Assembly: GCF_000003815.2 (NCBI RefSeq)
Contig: NC_049986.1
Span: forward strand, 19,602,692-19,666,691
DNA: 64,000 bases
Direction of reading: 5' to 3'
Origin: Branchiostoma floridae
Lineage: Eukaryota; Chordata; Leptocardii; Amphioxiformes; Branchiostomatidae
Of this stretch, positions 23,701 to 38,700 are shown in pieces. The translations under genes and the position numbers were made by a program. The first letter of the stretch is position 1; every line of letters starts with the position of its first letter. A model generated the notes under the pieces. That model ran no database searches. It had not been told where the DNA came from and saw only the letters and a program-made list of their open reading frames with translations.

Positions 23701-26700
23701 TGAGTTGCCCTTTGTCGGTCCTCAGCTGCAGTCCTCTCAGACTGCCTCCAATTCCCCCAACAACTTGGGATGGGATCCGGTGCCATACCAGATGACAGCA
23801 TCACAGCATCCTCTTACTATGCTGGTCTTGAGCCTTACCGCGGGCGGCTAAACAGGCCAGGGGCCTGGGCAGCCGAGTTTGACGGCATCGGTGTGTGGTT
23901 GCTGGTAAGCCTCCATCTTGATATTATGAACAACTACGTTATTTGTATTAACTTGGTGAATCTAAAAGAATTATTTAGCCGGCGTTCTGTTAATTCCTCA
24001 TTCTCCATCATCAGGAAAACCTGACAGGACTGTATAGCTTACCGCAAGAAAGCTGGCCCAAATATCGGCCAGGGAATTCTTCTAGGCCGTAATGTTTGGC
24101 TGAGGATTTCATGTATTTGTTGAATTGAGATTACATCATTGTAAAACCAGTATCTGTCGATGTTATTTAACTTCAGCACACAGAGTATGTTCTCAATAGA
24201 TAGTTGGAGAGTTGGAGGTAGGCTGGTCTTGCTTCTTAATTTGCATTTTACTGCTTTTCAGGTGGACTTAGGGGAAATGAAGCGTGTCATGGGTACTATC
24301 ATTCAGGGTCGGTATGGCGTTTCCCAGTGGGTGACGTCATACAAACTCCAGTACAGCACAAACCGGATCACTTGGACCACATATGTCGGCAGCAATGGCT
24401 TAGAAATGGTATATTGAAAATTAGATTATCCATTTCTTTCTTCTACATCTCTACAAAAAATAGCAGGGAGTGACGTGAAATATGTCATAAACATTACACC
24501 TTCCGGTGTTCTGTGTCCATATCAGGAGATTTCAAGTCCCTCTTGCAAACATTTCGTACATTTTTTACAGCATAAATTACTTTTTGAGTTGTGATATTTT
24601 GACTTGGTACTTTATACATTTTCTGTTTTTTGCGCTATGGAAATTGTTAGTTGGAATGTCAGTGACGTGGGTCATTGCTACTGATAACAACAATATAGAG
24701 CGAAACAAACTATACTAAAAAATGTAGAAAATTTAAAATTATCCGTATATATTTCAGGTCTTTCCAGGTAACTTCGACAGTCACACTCCTGTTGCGAACC
24801 TACTGGACAACCCAGTTGATGCCCGCTATGTGCGTTTCATGGTCCAGTCCTGGACCTGGCACATCGGCATGAGGGTGGAGATTGTGGGCTGTAACACCAG
24901 TAGGTTTCGACCCTGATGCGATGTGCTTAGACATTCTAGAGAACACCTTTGATTGATGCTTTTATTCGTAATCTTTTCCATAATCTATGTAGGATGGAAA
25001 CATTCAAAGACGAAATAGTCAAGGATGAAAAAAAAGAAGTATATTCTTTTATGAAAATTTTTCGCAAAGGATCAATGTATGGCGAAAATTCATCAAGTAT
25101 CTTGACAAAGCTCAGAGTTTACATCCAGATATCAAGGGCGAAATAACTGCGGCAATATCCATAATGTACATGACTTAATAATATTCAGAACTCAACTAAG
25201 ATTGATACACATGTATTTGAAATTAACAATAACACTCTCTTTGCCAATGGTTTCCTCAGCTGCAGTCCCCCCAACCTGTCCACGTCTACTGGGGATGGAA
25301 TCTGGCGCCATACCAGATGACAGCATCACAGCATCCTCTTACAATGCTGGTCTTGAGCCTTACCGCGGGCGGCTAAACAGGCCAGGGGCCTGGGGACCCG
25401 CGTTTGACGCCATCGGACAGTGGTTGCGGGTAAGCCTCCATCTTGATATTATGAACAACTAAGTTAACTGTATTAACTTGGTGAATCACAGAAATCTAAA
25501 AGAATAACTAATAGCCGGCGTTTTGTTAATTCCTCATCCTCCATCATCAGGAAAACCTGACAGGACTGTATAGCTTACCGCTAGAAAACTGGCCCAAATA
25601 TCGTCCAGGGAATTCTTCTAGGCCGTAATGTTTGGCTGAGGATTTCATGTATTTGTTGAATTGAGATTACATCATCGTAAAACCAGGATCTGTCGATGTT
25701 GCTTAACTTCAGCACACAGAGTATGTTCTCAATAGATAGTTGGAGAGTTGGAGGTAGGCTGGTTTTGCTTCTTACTTTGCATTTTACTGCTTTTCAGGTG
25801 GATTTAGGGGAAATGAAGCGTGTCATGGGTACTATCATTCAGGGTCGGTTTGGTGTTTCCCAGTTGGTGACGTCATACAAACTCCAGTACAGCACAAAAC
25901 GGATTACTTGGACCACATATGTCGGCAGCAATGGCTTAGAAATGGTATATCGAAAATTAAATTATCCATTTCTTTCTTCTACATCTCTACAAAAAAATAG
26001 CAGGGAGTGACGTGAAATTTGTCATAAACATTACACCTTCCGGTGTTCTGTGTCCATATCAGGAGATTTCAAGTCCCTCTTGCAAACATTTCTTACATTT
26101 TGTACAGCAGAAATTACTTTTTGAGTTGTGATATTTTGACTTGGTATTTTATGCATTATGCACCATAGAAATTGTTAGTCGGAATGTACGGTGACCGGTG
26201 GGTCATTGCTACTGATAACAACGATATAGAGCTATACTCTAGAAAAATGTAGAAAATTTAAAATTATCCGTATACCTTTCAGGTCTTTCCAGGTAACTTC
26301 GACAGAAACACTCCGGTCACGAACCTACTGGACAATCCAGTTGATGCCCGCTATGTGCGTTTCGTAGCCCAGACCTGGATCTGGCATATAGCCATGAGGG
26401 TGGAGATTGTGGGCTGTAACACCAGTAGGTTTCGACCCGGATGCTATGTGCTTAGACATTCCAGATAACACCTTTGATTGATGTTTTCATCCAAGATCTT
26501 TCCATAATCTATGTAGGATGGAAACATTAAAAGAGAAAAATTCAAGGATGAAAAAAATAAAGAAGTATGTTCTTTTATGAATGAAACATTTTCGAAAAGG
26601 ATCAATGTATGGGGAAAATTCATCAAGTGGCTTAAAAAAGCTCAGAGTTAACATCTAGCTAGCAGGTGTGAAATGTATTTCTATAGAATATAACCAGACA

Positions 26701-29700
26701 TGTGACTTCGACACTCATAACTCTGGTAATAATGTACTTGACTTATTCAGAACTCGATTAATAATCATACTCGTGTATTGAAAATTAGGAGCAACACTTT
26801 GCCAATGGTTTCCTTTACTTCAACCCTCAGCTACAGTCCCCCCAACCTGTCCACGTCAACTGGGGATGGAATCTGGCGCCATACCTGATGGCAGCATAAC
26901 AGCATCCTCCACATATGGTACTGATTACCAGCCTTACGGAGGGCGGCTGAACGGAAACGCCTGGGCACCCAAGTACACACTCAGTGGGCAGTGGTTACAG
27001 GTGAGCATACTTACATCTCTATGAATTAAACAATCGTGTTCCGCTCATTAGCTCCCGATTGGAGAAGTGACATTTTGTAGATAACCTCATTACTCAGAGA
27101 AATCATTGTGGGGTTCTCAATGCACAAACTTTAAGAGATATTATTGGCGTGGTGGTTTGGTAACTCTAGTTTCTATCGTTAGAGGAGCCTGATTAAATTG
27201 CAATTGCACTTCCCCCTAACACCAGCCAGCGGTCCCAAATATCGACTTGGAAATTACTTTTTGAGTTGTGATATTTTGACTTGGTATCTTATTCATTTGC
27301 TACAATAAGTATGACCATTGTCCAAATCAGCATAGATCAAGATGGCCAATGTGAAATCCATTGTGTGCGAGAGATAGTTAGATCTGTTTTTCTTATTTTC
27401 CAATTCACAACTCCCACATGCGCATCACCTTCCAGGTGGATTTAGGGGGAATGAAGCGCGTCATGGGCACCATCATTCAAGGTCTATTTTTTGGCCAAAT
27501 CAGCCGAGGTCGATGGGGTGAATGGGTGACGTCATACAGACTTCAGTACAGTGCAGATGGGATTACTTGGACGACATATGCTGACAGCGATGGCTCAAAA
27601 ACGGTATCTTAAAAATCAAAATAATTTTGTTTACTTCTTAATCAAACAAAGTGCGACGAAGTGATATTGCAGATTGAAGTTGTCCTGAACAGTGTGTAGC
27701 AATCGGAGGCGTGTTTTGATATGTTTGATTTGATCTGCGTTTTTAAGATTGTCCGTCACGGACAGAATGCGTACTGAGACTGTTGGGAGATTGGTAGTGA
27801 TGAAGATATAGAGATAAACACACTTAATAGAAGAGCAGAAAACACCCTCATCTAAATTATCCGTTTGCCTTTCAGGTCTTTCCAGGAAACACCAACAGTT
27901 TTACGACCGTAACCAACCTACTGAACTACTCTGTTGATGCCCGCTATGTGCGTTTCGTGGTCCAGTCCTGGGACGATAGATTCATCGGCATGAGGGTTGA
28001 GGTTGTGGGTTGCAACACAAGTAGGTTTCAACCTTTATAAAATGTACTTAAACAAGCCTAATATTTGACTAGATTGCAGTACTTATTTTTTCGCGTTTCA
28101 ATGCAGAATTGAGACATTCAAAGACAAGCATTTGAGCACGTATGAGCAAGTATGGAAACAAAACGACACGTAAAGTTTGTTATGAAATATCATCAAGTAC
28201 TTACATTTCATTTAAATCAAATACCAGAAGGTAATGGATCTACCATCTTGAGATCTGTTCTGTCTGGAGTCAGATGCGTCTTCGCATCTATACGAAATCT
28301 AGTCCTAGTGGAATGGGGGCCTAACGCGGTCACGGTAGAAAGGTTACTAGAGAGCCAGGATGACCACGCCGTGTCCCTGAATTACGGTCGATGTTGTATA
28401 CTATGTGGAAAACTCCAATGTTAGTAGAACAACGGGACGTTTCCCGTCTGAAACATGGCAGAATTGTTGTACGAAGTTGTGAACATAGTTAAGAATAATA
28501 GTGGCGACTGACCAACGTCGGATTCATGTGTGTTGACGATTTCTTGGTGACGTGCCGTCGTCTAGAGTGACAGAATAGCTGTTGCTCCTTCCCTTTCTCC
28601 GGGTTGGTACAGTCTAAAAAGTTTGACAGTTACATTCGAGCCTTCAGTAGAAAGTTTTGTCCGATTGTGCCTGACCAACGTCGGATTCATGTGTGTTGAC
28701 GATTTCTTGGTGACGTGCCGTCGTCTAGAGTGACAGAATAGCTGTTGCTCCTTCCCTTTCTCCGGGTTGGTAAAGTCTAAAAAGTTTGACATTTACATTC
28801 GAGCCTTCAGTAGAAAGTTTTCGCCGGTTGGGCCCAAAGCAGTTTCAAGGGATGTATAGCCCGAGGGGTGGCCGAGTCAGAAGTTCACGACCTCTCCAGG
28901 TTGATCCTTAGGTGGAGACTCCAAGGAGCTTTCTTTTTAATAAGAAATTTACTGATTTTCTTACGCTTGTGTCTTGTCACTGAAGTTCCGAACTTTTGAG
29001 AAGTTATTAATCCAAATCTACATATTCTTGGGTCAATCAGATGTTAGGGATTCGCATACGATCAGCCTTATTCGGTCTTAGCCCAGCCTAAAATTGATAA
29101 GACAAAAAGGGGAAACTCAATTTAGAGAGTGCAGTTTTGTGCCGAGAAGAGCAGCTTCGTGCCGCAGATTTTCGTGCTGGGAAGTTTTGGGCGAGTCTTT
29201 ATGCTGAAATGTTCTGAGCAGTTTGAAAGATTGGAAATGCCTGGAAGTTTGAACTTAGTGACAGAAAGTAGCATCTGGACTTTGCCAACTGAGAGTGGAA
29301 GATACTCCTGATTGGTACCACCGACGGGCATCACGACCGATTGTGGGGAGAATAAAGTCAAGTCGAACAGAACTTTGCCACGTTGTTGCCTGAATCATCC
29401 GGAGATCACAGCCGGCGCCTGTTATCCTTACACAAGGGTTTTAGATGACACCTTTGTTTTTATCCATGATCTTTCCATAATCTCTTTAGGATGGAAACAT
29501 TCAAAGAGAAAATAGTCAAGGCTGAAAAGATAAATATAAATGTTCTTTTATGAAACATTTTCGTAAATGATCAATTTTTGGCAATTCATCAAGTAGCTTA
29601 CGAAAGCTTAGAGTTAACATTTAGCTATCAGGGATGAAATGTATTTCTATAGAATATAACCAGACATGTGACTTCGACACTCATAACTCTGGTAATAATG

Positions 29701-32700
29701 TACTTGACTTATTCAGAACTCGATTGATAAAAATACACGTGTATTGGAAATCAGGAATAAAACTCTATTTGCCAATGGTTTCCTTAACTTCATCCCTCAG
29801 CTGCAGTCCCCCCAACCTGTCCACGTCAACTGGGGATGGAATCTGGCGCCATACCTGATGGCAGCATCACAGCATCCTCCTATGGTCATAATAGCCAACC
29901 TTACAAAGGGCGGCTGAACGGAGTTCCTGCCTTAACCACCTGGATAGCCAAGCACTCACTCAGTGGGCAGTGGTTACAGGTGAGCTTACTTACATATCCA
30001 TAAATCAAACTCTGTGACGTAATTATGGTTTTTAGATGTATGAGGTTAAGTAGGTAATACCTTTGATGCAACATGGAGTAAATCCCATTAAACAAGTAGA
30101 TAAATACTGTTAATCATCATATTCAAAATTGTCGGGGATACCCCAAACAGTTGCTCTACGACGTCAACTGTTCCAGGACAAAAAGACATCTGTTTAAGGA
30201 TACCACTACGGTGACAAATAACCTACCCCATCTGCTTGAGGATGAACTGATAACCAAACGCCGAAACAACATTGCCCGTTCCACAACAGGGAAAATATAG
30301 GGGTGATTTATGAAATTATTACAACGATTATAACAACAGCTACCTCGAAAAAAAAGAACGTGCATCATTTCGCAACTGAGTACATGCCAAACCACATATA
30401 ATTGCGGTAAACGGAACATAGAGATATAGGTGCGAACAGTCAACACAGAAACCGTTCACAAGACTCTGTCACAGAGCAACAATCGTGTTCTGCTCATTAG
30501 CTTCCGGTTGGAAAAGTAACGTATTAATTTAGGTAACCTCAGTAGGTAGGGAAATCATTGTGGGGTTCTCAATGCACAAACTTTAAGACATTTAGTTTCT
30601 ATCGTTAGAGGAGCCTAATTGTACTTTCCCCTATATATAAACAACAGCCAGCGGTCCCAAATATCGGCTTGGAGACTACATTTTGAGTTGTGATATTTTG
30701 ACTTGGTATTTTATCCATTTGCTACAATTAGAATGTCCGTCGTCCAAATCAGCATACAGTGTAAAATCCATAGTACGTCTGCGATAGATAGTTAGATCTG
30801 TTTTCCTTATTTCGCTATTCACAACTCCCACATGCGCATCACCTTCCAGGTGGATTTAGGGGAAATGAAGCGCGTCATGGGCACCATCATTCAAGGTCGA
30901 CTTTTTGACCAAGTCCATGGAGGTCGATGGGGTGACTGGGTGACGTCATACAGACTCCAGTACAGTGCAGATCGGATTACTTGGACGACATATGCTGACA
31001 GCGATGGCTCAGAAATGGTATCTTAAAATTCAAAATAATTTTGTTTACTTCTTAATCAATCAAAATGCGACGAAGTGATATTGCAGATTGAAGTTGTCCT
31101 AAACAGTGTGTAGCAATCGGAGGCGTGTTTTGATATGTTTGATTTGATCTGCGTTTTTAAGATTGTCCGTCACGGACAGAATGCGTACTGAGAGTGTTGG
31201 GAGATTGGTAGAGATGGAGATATAGAGATAAACACACTTAATAGAAGAGCAGAAATCACCCTCATCTGAATTATCCGTCTGCCTTTCAGGTCTTTCCAGG
31301 AAACACCGACCGTTTGACCCCTGTAACCAACCTACTGAACTACTCTGTTGATGCCCGCTATGTGCGTATAGTGGTCCAGTCCTGGTATGGTGGTCATATC
31401 GCCATGAGAGTTGAGGTTGTGGGCTGTAACTCAGGTAGGTTTCCACCTTGATGCGATGTGTTTGGACATTCTAGATAACGCATTTGATTGATAATCTTTT
31501 ATCCATGATCTTTTACATGATCTATGTCTACAGGATGAAAACATTCAAAGATAAAAAATTCAAGAATTAAAAAATAAATACACATATTCTTTTATGAAAC
31601 AGTTTCCACAAGTTTCATAGTATGGTGAAAATTCATCAAGTAGCTTAAGAAAGCTCAGAGTTAACATCCAGCTATCAAGGGTAAAATATATTCATATAGA
31701 ATATAACCAGACATGTGACTTCGACACTCATAACTGTGCTAATATCAATGATGGACTTGACTTATTCAGATTCAGAACTCGATTAATAATCATACACGTG
31801 TATTGTAAATTAGGAATAAGACTCTCTTTGTTAATGGTTTCCTTTACTTCATCCCTCAGCTGCAGTCCCCCCAACCTGTCCACGTCTACTGGGGATGGAA
31901 TCTGGCGCCATACCTGATGGCAACATTACAGCATCCTCCACATACCGTGAATTTGCGCCTTACCGCGGACGGCTAAACGGACCTGGCTTAACCACCTGGA
32001 AAGCCATGCATTCACTCAGTGGGCAGTGGTTACAGGTGAGTATGCATCTTCATAAATCAAACAGTCTTGTTCTGCTCATTAGCTCCCGGTTGGAGAAGTG
32101 ACAATTTGTAGATGCCTTCAGTAGGTAGGGAAATCATTGTGGGGTTCTCAAGGCACAAACTTAAAGAGATTTTATTGGCGTGGTGGTTTGGTTACTCTTT
32201 AGTTTCTATCGTTAGAGGAGCCTGATTGAACCGTACTTTCCCCTAACACCAGCCAGTGGTCCCAATTATCGGCTAGGAAATTACTTTTTGGGTTGTGATA
32301 TTTTGACTTGGTATCTTATGCAGTTGCTACAATCAGAATGTCCGTTGTCCAAATCAGCATAGATCAACATGGCCAATGTGAACTCCATTTTGTATGTCTG
32401 TGAGAGATAGTTAGATCTGTTTTTCTTATTTTGCAATTTGTTTGCATTCACAACGAAAAACTCTCACATGTGCATCACCTTCCAGGTGGATTTGGGGGAA
32501 ATGAGGCTCGTCATGGGCACCATCATTCAAGGTCGATTGTATGAGTGGGTGACGTCATACACACTCCAGTACAGTGCAGATCTGATTACTTGGACGACAT
32601 ATGCTGACAGCGATGGCTCAGAAATGGTACCTTAAAAATCAGAATTAATTTTGTTTACTTCTTAATCAAACAAAATGCGACAAAGTGATATTGCAGGTTG

Positions 32701-35700
32701 AAGTTGTCCTGAACAGTGTGTAGCAGTCGGAGGCGCGTTTTGATATGTTTGATTTGATCTGCGTTTTTATGATTGTCCGTCACGGACAGAATACGTACTG
32801 AGAGTGTTGAGAGATTGGTAGAGATGGAGATATAGACATAAACATATTTAACATAAGAGCAGAAAACACCCTCATCTGAATTATCCGCTTACCTTCAAGG
32901 TCCTTCCAGGTCCCTCAACAGAACCTACCCTGTAATTAACCTACTAGAAATTGCCTTTGTCTAAAATTTCCGTTTGCCTTCCAGGTCTTTCCAGGAAACA
33001 CCGAAGGTTGGACCCCTGTAACCAACCTACTGAATTACACTGTTGATGCCCACTATGTGCGTTTCGTGGTCAAATCCTGGTATGGTAGTTTCATCGCGAT
33101 GAGGGTTGAGGTTGTGGGTTGCAACACAAGTAGGTTTCAGACTTTATGAAATGTACTTAAATATCATCAACATCACTTACTTAAACATGCCTAATATTTG
33201 ACTAGAATGTAGTTCTTATTTTTGCGTTTTCAATATTGAGACATTTAAAGACAAGTATTTGAGCACACAAGTATGGGGAAAAACGGCAGAAACACACGTG
33301 ATACACCTAAATTTATTGAGACAAATGGTAAGATTCTGACTAAGCCAAAGGACATTGCCGATCACTTTAATGAGTATTTTGTAAACAAAGTGTTGCGGCT
33401 TACTCAGGGAGATGAGCCAGATATTACAAGAGTAACTGCACCAATTGACAAGTACATTATGTCATCTAACGATTGCTCCTTCTCTTTTCAAAGAGTAACT
33501 GTGCATTATGTCCATAAGCTTTTAACATCTCTTCCCCAGTGTTATTCAACAGGTTTTGACAATATAGATAATACATTACTACGCATCTCTGCTGACCACA
33601 TAGCCACCCCTTTGTGCCACATATTCAACAGTTCCATTGAAAAGGAGATTTTCCCCACACAGTGGAAAAGTGCTAAGGTACTTCCGCTAATAAAAAACAA
33701 ATCCCTTCCCTTAAATGGTCCTAATAGCCGCCCCATCAGTCTCCTACCAGCAATAAGTAAATTAATGGAAAAAATATGTAAAGACCAAATCCAGTCATAC
33801 TTAGTCTCTAATAACATTCTGTCCGATCGCCAGCATGCATACAAAATGCATCACTCCACTGTTAGTACTCTTGTGCAAATGACAGACAGATGGCGAGAAG
33901 AAGTTGACAAAGGCAATCTTGTAGGTGCTGTGCTCTTGGACTTCAGCGCCGCTTTTGACGTGGTAAACCACAAGGTGTTGTTAGCCAAACTAAAGAGCTA
34001 CGGGTTTGTCGAATCAGCCGTCAATTGGGTCAACAGCTATCTGTCAGATAGAACACAGGCCGTCAGTGTCAACGGTGGAGTCTCATCACACAGGAAATGC
34101 TTGAGTGGTGTTCTACAGGGGAGCTGCTTGGGGCCATTACTTTTTTGTATTTACACCAATGATTTACCCACTGCTATAACTCACTGTAACATCGAGTTGT
34201 ATGCTGATGACTCCACTCCTTCTGCTGCTGGCCCAAACGTCTCTATGATACAAAACACACTTCAGGCCGAACTTAACCGTATCTGGGACTGGGTACAAGC
34301 AAACAAATTAATATCAAATGTGGAGAAAACTAATTCGATTTTGATGGGAAATCGCCACAGATTAAGGAACAACCCAGAGTTACAGCTTTCTTTAAATGGT
34401 ATAAGTATTGAACAAGTAACTCAAGCAAAACTGCTTGGTTTCATAATAGATCAGTACTTGACATGGACACAGCAAGCAGACAAAGTCCTGAATAAGATGT
34501 CCTATGCACTAGCAATGCTTAAGAGATCAAGTGATCTGCTTGTTGATGGACCGCTGAAGGTGGTGACGCAGGCACTAGTGTTATCCCATCTGGATTATTG
34601 TGCTTGCTTGTTATCTGCCTGCCCTCAGACCTCCTTGAACAAGCTACAGATTCTGCAAAATAGGGCAGCCAGACTTGTTCTAAATGCACGCTATAATGAA
34701 AACATTGATTATATGCATAGTAAACTACAATGGCCAACAGTTAAAGAAAGATTGTACACAGCCACTCTTTCTATGTTCAACAAGCTATTAGTATCTAAGG
34801 AACCTAGAGCTATGTATAGCAGATTAGAAAACATAAGTAGCACACATGAGCACAGCACTCGTCTTGCGACAAGTGGTGGTTTTAGATTACCTAAGCCAAA
34901 AACTGCAGCCTTGACGAGGACCTTCGTGTATAGATGCACCAAGTCGTATAACACTTTCGCACCACAAATGAAAGCAACCTCACCTGCCATTTTCAAAACA
35001 CACATTGTGAATTGGATCCGGACTAAAATCAGCACAAACAAACCCTTGCAGGATTGGTGGTAGACGATTTTGTATCTTTATATGATGTAGCTGAAAATTA
35101 ACTATTAATTTTGTTTGTGGATAATTTCTTTGTTAATTACACCCACTTGGTTATTTTATTTATTGTTACAACGATTGATGTTTTGTTATTTATGTTATGG
35201 CCTTTGACCTCTGACCCCTCCTCATTACTTCCGTTTACTGAGTTTATGTTACATTTTTGCAATCAGTTTACCTCAGTTCTTCTCGTGTCATACTGTATAC
35301 ATGTACTTTTGTTGACTTTATGTTATTTGATTGTTTTAATTTGTAATGTTGATGGACGACTCCAGGAAGAATAGAGTTATGATAATAATTGTAACTCTAA
35401 TTGGAGATCAAAATAAACAAACAAACGTAAAGTTTGTTATGAAATATCATCAAGTACTTATATTTCGTTTTACGTTACATTTCCCCCCAAAACATTTTAT
35501 TACAAGACTTCATTGAGTTTGTCAAAGTTAGTTATGATTTATATGCGCAAATATTTAAAGGTCAAAATCAGAAATCTTTTGGGAGGCCAAATCTGCCGCG
35601 TTTTCATGAAAAAGTGATTAAGGACAGGCAAGAGCAAGGAGGGAGACTGTCAACGCATGTCACTCGCACGGTGCAAAGATGGGTTCACACATGGCTGTAT

Positions 35701-38700
35701 ATTCAAGTCCGTATGAGGTCCTAAGTCTCTACATGTAGGTCGCGGACAAATAATACAAATTGGACAAATATAGCCAGATAACATTCCATCGGCGTTAGCT
35801 GGTTGCAAACCATGCTCCTCGGACAGTTAAAATCTCTGGCATGTTAAATGTCTATATTTTTTTCCCATTTCTACTATTTTTCCAGCAACCCGTGGAGCCT
35901 TGTAGAGACTAAGAATTACATACGGACTTGAATATATATTACGCAAGTGTGAACCCGGCTTAAGGACGTGGTCTATACACCACGCCTGGCCGTGGGCGGC
36001 TGAATGTATCGTTCGTTGCGAAAGTGGTCTACTAGAGGTTTATACCAATGAGTTGCCCTTTGTCGGTCCTCAGCTGTAGTCCTCCCAGCCTGCCCCCAAT
36101 TCCCCCAACGACTTGGGATGAGATCCGGCGCCATACCAGATAACAGCATCACTGCATCCTCTTACTATGCTGGTCTTGAGCCCTACCGCGGACGGGCAAA
36201 CGGGCCAGGGGCCTGGAGACCCGCGTTTGACGCCATCGGACAGTGGTTGCAGGTAAGCCTCCATCTTGATATTCTGAACAACCACGTTATTTGTATTAAC
36301 TTGGTGAATCACAGAAATCTAAAAGAATAACAAATAGCCGGCGTTTCGTTAATTCCTCATTCTCCATTATCAGGAAAACCTGTCAGGACTGTATAGCTTA
36401 CCGCAAGAAAGCTGGCCCAAATATCGGCCAGGGAATTCTTCTAGGCCGTAATGTTTGGCTGAAGATTTCATGTATTTGTTGAATTGAGATCATTGTAAAA
36501 CCAGTATCTGTCGATGTTGCTTAATTTCAGCACACAGTGTATGTTCTCAATAGATAGTTGGAGAGTTGGAGGTATGCTGGTCTTGCTTCTTACTTTGCAT
36601 TTTACTGCTTTTCAGGTGGATTTAGGGGAAATGAAGCGTGTCATGGGTACTATCATTCAGGGTCACTTTGGTGTTTCCCAGTTGGTGACGTCATACAAAC
36701 TCCAGTACAGCACAAAACGGATTACTTGGACCACATATGTCGGCAGCAATGGCTTAGAAATGGTATATTGAAAATCTAATTATCCATTTCTTTCTTCTAC
36801 ATCTCTACAAAAAATAGCAGGGAGTGACGTGAATTTTGTCATAAACATTACACACCTTCCGGTGTTCTGTGTCCATATCAGGAGATTTCAAGTCCCTTCG
36901 TACATTTTTTACAGCAGAAATTACTTTTTGAGTTGTGATATTTTGACTTGGTACTTTATACATTTGCTGTTTTTTGCGCTATGGAAATTGTTAGTCGGAA
37001 TGTCAGTGACTGGTGGGTCATTGCTACTGATAACAACAATATAGAGCGAAACAAACTATACTAGAAAAATGTAGAAAATCAAAAATTATCCGTATACATT
37101 TCAGGTCTTTCCAGGTAACTTCGACAGTCACACTCCGGTCGCGAACCTACTGGACAACCCAGTTGATGCCCGCTATGTGCGCTTCGTGGCCCAGACCTGG
37201 ACCTGGCACATCGCAATGAGGGTGGAGATTGTGGGCTGTAACACCAGTAGGTTTCAATCCGGATGCTACGAGGGGCGTGCAATAAGTAATGCCCCTGATC
37301 CACTTCCAGTTGTCTGATCTAGATGTGAAGTTTTGTATGTGTAATGATTCATATCTCTATGGGTTATGTTGCAAAAATTAACTCTAGACTAATTGCGGTT
37401 TTTTATTTACTGGTGTTTGAACTGAGTCAGGTGTGAGATGGACCAGGTGTAAAATGGAGCCAGTTGAGTGGTGTCGCGCAGTGATCCGGTTTTTGTATTT
37501 GAAAGGACGCACACCAAAGGGGACTTTTGATGAAATGAAAAAAAAAAGGTGATGATGCCCCATCATATGACATTGTAAAACGCTGGCATCCTGAATTCAA
37601 ACATGGCCGGAAGTCTGTGGAAACAGCTCCCAGAGCTGGTCGGCCCTCTTCTGCCAGTAATGAGGCATCTGTTGGACGACCAACCTGGGTTGTCCTACAA
37701 AAACGGTTTCCAGAGCTGCATCAAACTATGGGAGAAATGCATAACTCTGGGTGGTTCCTATGAAGAGAAAGACTAATAACTGTGCCAAGTTTCATTAATA
37801 TCCTGCTATGAGAAATGGGTCAGGGGCATTACTTATTGACCGCCCCTCGTATGTGCTTAAACACATTTGATTGATGTTTTTATCCATGATGTTTTTATCC
37901 ATGATCTTTTCCATAATCTATGTAGGATGGAAACATTAAAAGAGAAAAATTCAAGGATGAAAAAAAGGCATATGTTCTTTCATGAATGAAACATGATCAA
38001 TGTACGGGAAAAAATTCATCAAGTGGCTTTAAAAAAGTCAGATTTTTCATTTAGCTATCAGGTGTGATGCGTATTTCTATAGAATATAACCAGATATGTA
38101 ACTTTGACACTCATAACTCTGGTATTAATGTACATTCAGAACTTATTCAGAACTCGATTAATAAGCATACTCGTGTATTGGAAATTAGGAATAACACTCT
38201 CTTTGCCAATAGTTTTCTTGACTTCATCCCTCAGCTGCAGTCCTCCCAACCTGTCCACATCTACTGGGGATGGAATCTGGTGCCATACCTGATGGCAGCA
38301 TCATAGCATCCTCCCAATATAGTCCTGATTACGCGCCTCACCGCGGGCGACTAAACGGACTTGGGCACACCTGGGTAGCCCTGCACTCAAGCAGTGGGCA
38401 GTGGTTACAGGTGAGCATGCATCTTCATAAATCAAACAATCGTGTTCATTAGCTCTCAGTTGGAAAGGTGATGACAACGTCAGTAGGGACATCATTGTGG
38501 GGTTCTCAAGGCACAAACTTAAAGAGATTTTATTGGCACGATGGTTCGGTAACTCTTTAGGTTCTATCGTTAGGAGAGCCTGATTATACTGTACTTTCCC
38601 CTAACACCAGACAGCGGTCCCAACTATCGGCTTTGAAATTAGTATTTTATGTATTTGCTACAATTAGAATGTCCGTTCTCCAAATCAGTTTACGTCAACG

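Larger units (their letters stand above)
21568..23725. other. Intron between discoidin modules 1 and 2
   Basis: Almost fully accounted for by mobile elements: a terminal-inverted-repeat element (21891-22425), a MITE (22574-22852) and a 753-bp element (22860-23612). No exon is recognised. Confidence 0.6.

Noticed and set aside
28858-28925. Possible tRNA-like sequence (ggtggccgagtcagaag and aggttgatcctta)
   Set aside because: Only weak box A and box B similarity; no cloverleaf could be drawn.
29122-29361. Overlapping small open frames on both strands
   Set aside because: They sit in the insertion after domain 4; no recognised motif or splice context.
34709-35041. Minus-strand open frame of 110 codons
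   Set aside because: Antisense shadow of the LINE reverse transcriptase.
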